Shown one piece after another: positions 61,545 to 64,000 of a stretch of DNA of 64,000 nucleotides (its first letter is position 1; every line of letters starts with the position of its first letter). The stretch is from Amycolatopsis sp. FDAARGOS 1241. GTDB lineage: Bacteria; Actinomycetota; Actinomycetes; Mycobacteriales; Pseudonocardiaceae. The DNA lies in the NCBI RefSeq assembly GCF_016889705.1, contig NZ_CP069526.1:2790001-2854000 (forward strand), written 5' to 3'. A program made the position numbers and the translations under genes. Under the pieces are notes generated by a model. The model ran no database searches, had not been told where the DNA came from, and saw nothing but the letters and a program-made list of their open reading frames with translations.

Positions 61545-62433
61545 AGAACTCCTAACTCAATGCGGGGTTGCCTGGTCGGCGCCGGCAGGTGATGCCGCGG
61601 GTGAGACTCAGGAACGCCGCGTGGATGTCGTCGCGGACCTCCCAGCGGATGCGCAGACGCCGGAACCAGTGCAGCAGGGCGACGCTGTGCTCGACGACCC
61701 AGCGGTGCACGCCCGACCCGCAACCGTGTTCGACGCCACGCCGGGCGAACGGGGGCGTGTGGCCTTGTCCGGTACCAGTCTGCGGTCCTTGTCGTGATCG
61801 TGGGCGCGGTCGGCGTAGATCGTGTCCGGTCGCCCGCGGGGTCGCCCGCGCCGGCCCCGTACCGGCGGGATCGTCTCGATCAACGACATGAGCCGAGTGA
61901 CGTCGTTGCGGTTACCGCCGGTCAGCACGTCTGCCAGCGGGATACCGTGCGCTTCGGTGATCGGGTGGTGTTTCGAGCGTGTTCGGGCACGGTCAACCCG
62001 GGCTCGGTCCGGTTTCAGGTCACCTTGCCGGGCTCGCACGTGAGAGCCATCGATCACCGTCCGTGACCAGTCGAGTGTGTCGGCGGTTTGTGCACGGCAG
62101 TCGGAAGCGATCCGTGCAGGCGTTGCCCGACTCCCGTGTCATTCCCGTCCCGCAGGCGTCGCCAGCAGCACTCCCCGGACCGAAGCCTGGTTCCTGCGGC
62201 AGAAACTCCCAGGGAATCCCGGTGGAGAGCACAAACAGGATGCCGCGGGGCACCGTGCGATCGTCCAGGCGCTTGCGACCAGGATGATCGGCACGTCGTG
62301 GGACGACCGGCAACGGCTGGATGCGTGCCCACAACTCATCGGACACGATCCACGGCGGCAGCTGACCCTTCCTCACGTCTCGACCAACAGACAGGTGATC
62401 AGGCTAGTCCACGATCGTTTGTCAGGAGCTCTT
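61545..62433 (-). mobile_element. decayed IS5-family insertion sequence
   Basis: Transposase homology on the minus strand from ATG 62376: PPWIVSDELWARIQPLPVVP, ILFVLSTGIPWEFLPQEPGF, then after frame changes DWSRTVIDGSHVRARQGDLK, KHHPITEAHGIPLADVLTGG, NRNDVTRLMSLIE and IYADRAHDHDKDRRL, ending near 61575. The DDE pieces are recognisable but at least three frameshifts and missing segments make it dead. Ends carry imperfect inverted repeats (AGAACTCCTAAC from 61545; AGAGCTCCTGAC reading inward from 62432). The right end touches the stop codon of the dioxygenase gene. Confidence 0.8.
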
Positions 62434-63271
62434 AGCGCAGGCGATCCAGCACGAAAGTGTGTTCGACGAGATCGAACGGACCGTCTGGCCCCTCTCGGAG
62501 GTCACGTCGGTACAGCAGCGACCGCTTGGTGCCGAACACCGGGTCGTCGGCAAGGTACGGGTCGTCTTCGCGGAACAGCATCGTCGTCACGGTCGAGAAT
62601 CCCGGTGCCGCAATCCGGACGTGGATGTGTCCGGGACGCATCACCGGCCGGCCGGTGGCGCGCATCAGCTCGCCGACGGGTCCGTCGTCGGGAATCGGGT
62701 AGGGGGCCGGCGCGATGCTGCGGATCCTGACCGTCCCGTCCGGGCCTGTGCGGAACAGCCCGCGCATCGCGGCAGCGTCCAGGCCCGGTACGTCGGAGTC
62801 GTAGTGGCCGTGGCTGTCGGCGTGCCACACGTCGAATTCGGCTCCGGGTACCGGGGCGCCGGTGGTGTCGACCACGGTGGCGTGGAACAGCAGTGGTGTG
62901 CCGGGCAGTCCGTTGGAGATGTCGGCGCCATCGGAGAACTCAGGCCGTACCGCCCGGTAGAAGGGTCCCTGGACGCTGTTTTCGGTCGTGCCGGTGCTAC
63001 GTCGGTGGTTGACCGTGTCGACGAGCATGGTCACCCCGAGCACGTCGGAGAGCAGGATGAACTCCTGCCGCGTGTCGTCGGATTTCTGTCCGGTCCGGGT
63101 CAGGAAGCCGATCGCGTGCGCCCATTCGGACTCGGTGAGGTCCACGTCGCGGACGAAGTCGTGCAGATGCCGCACCAAGCTGGACAGCACCGTGCGGATT
63201 CGCGAGTCGGGCGCGTCCGCCAGTGTGCGCAGCACCGCTTCGGTGATGCTCTTCTCGTCCAGGTCCAGCAT
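62432..63271 (-). CDS. intradiol ring-cleavage dioxygenase (hydroxyquinol/catechol 1,2-dioxygenase type)
   Basis: 279 residues. Opens an ortho-diol ring between the hydroxyls with Fe(III). N-terminal helical dimerisation domain (residues ~1-95), then NSVQGPFYR, APVPGAEFDVWHADSHGHYD (Tyr ligand), APYPIPDDGPVGELM (Tyr ligand) and RPGHIHVRIAAPGF (two His ligands). PIPDDGPVG...TGRPVMRPGHIH is closer to hydroxyquinol dioxygenases than to protocatechuate enzymes. GAGGAGG precedes ATG 63269-63271. It is divergent from an HpaB-type monooxygenase, and its stop abuts the IS remnant. Confidence 0.9.
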   Translation of the reverse strand: MLDLDEKSITEAVLRTLADAPDSRIRTVLSSLVRHLHDFVRDVDLTESEWAHAIGFLTRTGQKSDDTRQEFILLSDVLGVTMLVDTVNHRRSTGTTENSVQGPFYRAVRPEFSDGADISNGLPGTPLLFHATVVDTTGAPVPGAEFDVWHADSHGHYDSDVPGLDAAAMRGLFRTGPDGTVRIRSIAPAPYPIPDDGPVGELMRATGRPVMRPGHIHVRIAAPGFSTVTTMLFREDDPYLADDPVFGTKRSLLYRRDLREGPDGPFDLVEHTFVLDRLR

Positions 63272-63328
63272 TGCTGCCTCCTCGCGCTTGTGCCGGAAAG
63301 GTATCCGGGCCGCCGTTAGCAGCGGCGA

Positions 63329-63349
63329 AATCCGGTGTTAACCCGGATT
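63329..63349. promoter_or_regulatory. inverted repeat in the divergent dioxygenase/monooxygenase promoter region
   Basis: AATCCGG-N7-CCGGATT, perfect 7-bp arms with GTTAAC in the spacer. It lies 58 bp from the dioxygenase ATG and 92 bp from the monooxygenase GTG. A further half-site-like TATCCGGG is at 63302-63309. Probable operator of an unseen regulator. Confidence 0.55.
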
Positions 63350-63440
63350 CACCCGGCGGGACCAGGTTTTCCTCACCCCGTTCGGCGGCACGGTCGGTAT
63401 CGGCGCATCGAGACGCGCCACCGAACGGAAGGAGCGACCT

Positions 63441-64000
63441 GTGCTGCGAACCGGTAAGGAATACCTGGAGGCACTGGACGACGGCCGCGTGGTGTGGGTG
63501 GGAGACGAAAAGGTCGACAACGTAGCCACCCATCCGAAGACACGCGACTACGCGAAGCGCATCGCGGACTTCTACGACCTGCATCACCGGGACGACCTGC
63601 GCGATGTCATGACCTTCGTCGACGACGACGGTGAGCGTCGTTCGATGACCTGGTTCCGCCACACCACGAAGGACGAGCTGAAGCAGAAGCGTCTTTACCT
63701 GGAGACGGTGATCCGCGAGCTCGACGGCGGCGCCGTGCCGAGGACGCCGGACGTCAACAACTACGTGCTGCTCACCTACAAAGACGATCCCGTGCCGTGG
63801 AGCGAGCAGTCGCAGGGCACCGGCGGGCGTGACCTGACCGTGGGAATCCACGAGTTCTGGGACCTGATGGTCGACGGCGACCTCAACGCCGCGCCGGCGT
63901 TCGTCGACCCGCAGACGGATCGGTCCCGTGAGTCGGCTCAGGCCGAGTCGCCGGCGCTGCGGATCGTGGAGACCCGCGAGGACGGCATCGTCGTGCGGGG
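63441..64000 (+). CDS. 4-hydroxyphenylacetate 3-monooxygenase (HpaB)-like oxygenase, N-terminal part
   Basis: The first 186 residues of a two-component flavin-dependent monooxygenase; continues past the right edge (family ~480-520 residues). VLRTGKEYLEALDDGRVVWV, THPKTRDYAKRIADFYDLHH and DVMTFVDDDGERRSMTWFRH follow the HpaB N-terminal pattern, although the usual GRSPDY block reads VPRTPDVNNYV. AAGGAG at 63429-63434 sets the GTG start. It would hydroxylate a phenol with FADH2 from a reductase partner (outside the window), feeding the divergent intradiol dioxygenase. Confidence 0.85.
   Translation, partial: MLRTGKEYLEALDDGRVVWVGDEKVDNVATHPKTRDYAKRIADFYDLHHRDDLRDVMTFVDDDGERRSMTWFRHTTKDELKQKRLYLETVIRELDGGAVPRTPDVNNYVLLTYKDDPVPWSEQSQGTGGRDLTVGIHEFWDLMVDGDLNAAPAFVDPQTDRSRESAQAESPALRIVETREDGIVVR

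Overview
The window is high-G+C actinobacterial DNA. Many genes start with GTG, genes are packed with 4-bp ATGA/GTGA stop-start overlaps, and it carries mycothiol-type DinB/maleylpyruvate isomerase-fold proteins, DUF5313/DUF6292/DUF6314 families, Ku plus LigD and ROK regulators. The gene families and one intergenic repeat family recall Amycolatopsis/Pseudonocardiaceae; that placement is an inference from memory, since no rRNA or marker gene is present.

Layout. 1-4.2 kb: disaccharide phosphorolysis (GH65 phosphorylase, beta-phosphoglucomutase, ArsR regulator), an SRPBCC protein and a ROK regulator. 4.6-9.0 kb: a badly broken molybdenum hydroxylase subunit joined to the tail of a PucR-type regulator, an aldo/keto reductase, and a frameshifted maleylpyruvate-isomerase-fold gene divergent from a MarR gene across a clear palindrome. 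9-20 kb: MoxR/VWA pair, adenosine deaminase, RecQ, small conserved proteins, and SoxR with its operator and an FMN reductase target. A 1-kb gene-free stretch before recQ holds a perfect 23-bp hairpin and a ~105-bp tandem repeat. 20-31 kb: PLP decarboxylase, pirin, hydrolase, Ku, a signalling operon (ATPase, double-PAS histidine kinase, lone receiver), a NarL regulator, and an amidohydrolase-like pseudoenzyme coupled to a glutamate-cysteine ligase. 31.5-33.6 kb: a patch of truncated and frameshifted genes. 34-52 kb: an Lrp-type regulator with a fused indolepyruvate oxidoreductase, a transporter/aldolase/LacI unit, aconitase, LigD split into three coupled genes, and a zinc alcohol dehydrogenase followed by a truncated phosphoketolase.

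52.9-64 kb is the most distinctive part. Base composition is visibly less G+C-rich and it is bordered by gene wrecks and a decayed IS5-type element. The core is five co-directional genes (55960-61084): a LigM/DesA-type tetrahydrofolate-dependent aryl-methyl-ether demethylase, MetF, FolD, PurU and FolP. Just upstream, on the other strand, lies an intact FchA-type cyclohydrolase. Together they can form a closed cycle: the aryl methyl group moves to THF (demethylase), methyl-THF is oxidised to methylene-THF (MetF) and methenyl-THF (FolD), hydrolysed to formyl-THF (FchA), and released as formate plus THF (PurU), while FolP supports folate supply. FolD has lost the residues known for cyclohydrolase activity, which would make FchA necessary. 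An intradiol dioxygenase and an HpaB-type monooxygenase start on the far side of the IS remnant, so the demethylated phenol could be hydroxylated and ring-cleaved locally. The individual parts are known from sphingomonads; this particular assembly in an actinobacterium, with a dehydrogenase-only FolD, PurU and FolP, is the best candidate here for something undescribed.

A second theme is damage. At least seven loci in 4.6-44.6 kb carry single-base indels, and several genes end in the middle at a join to an unrelated truncated gene. This is either real gene decay or uncorrected assembly error, and raw reads would decide.
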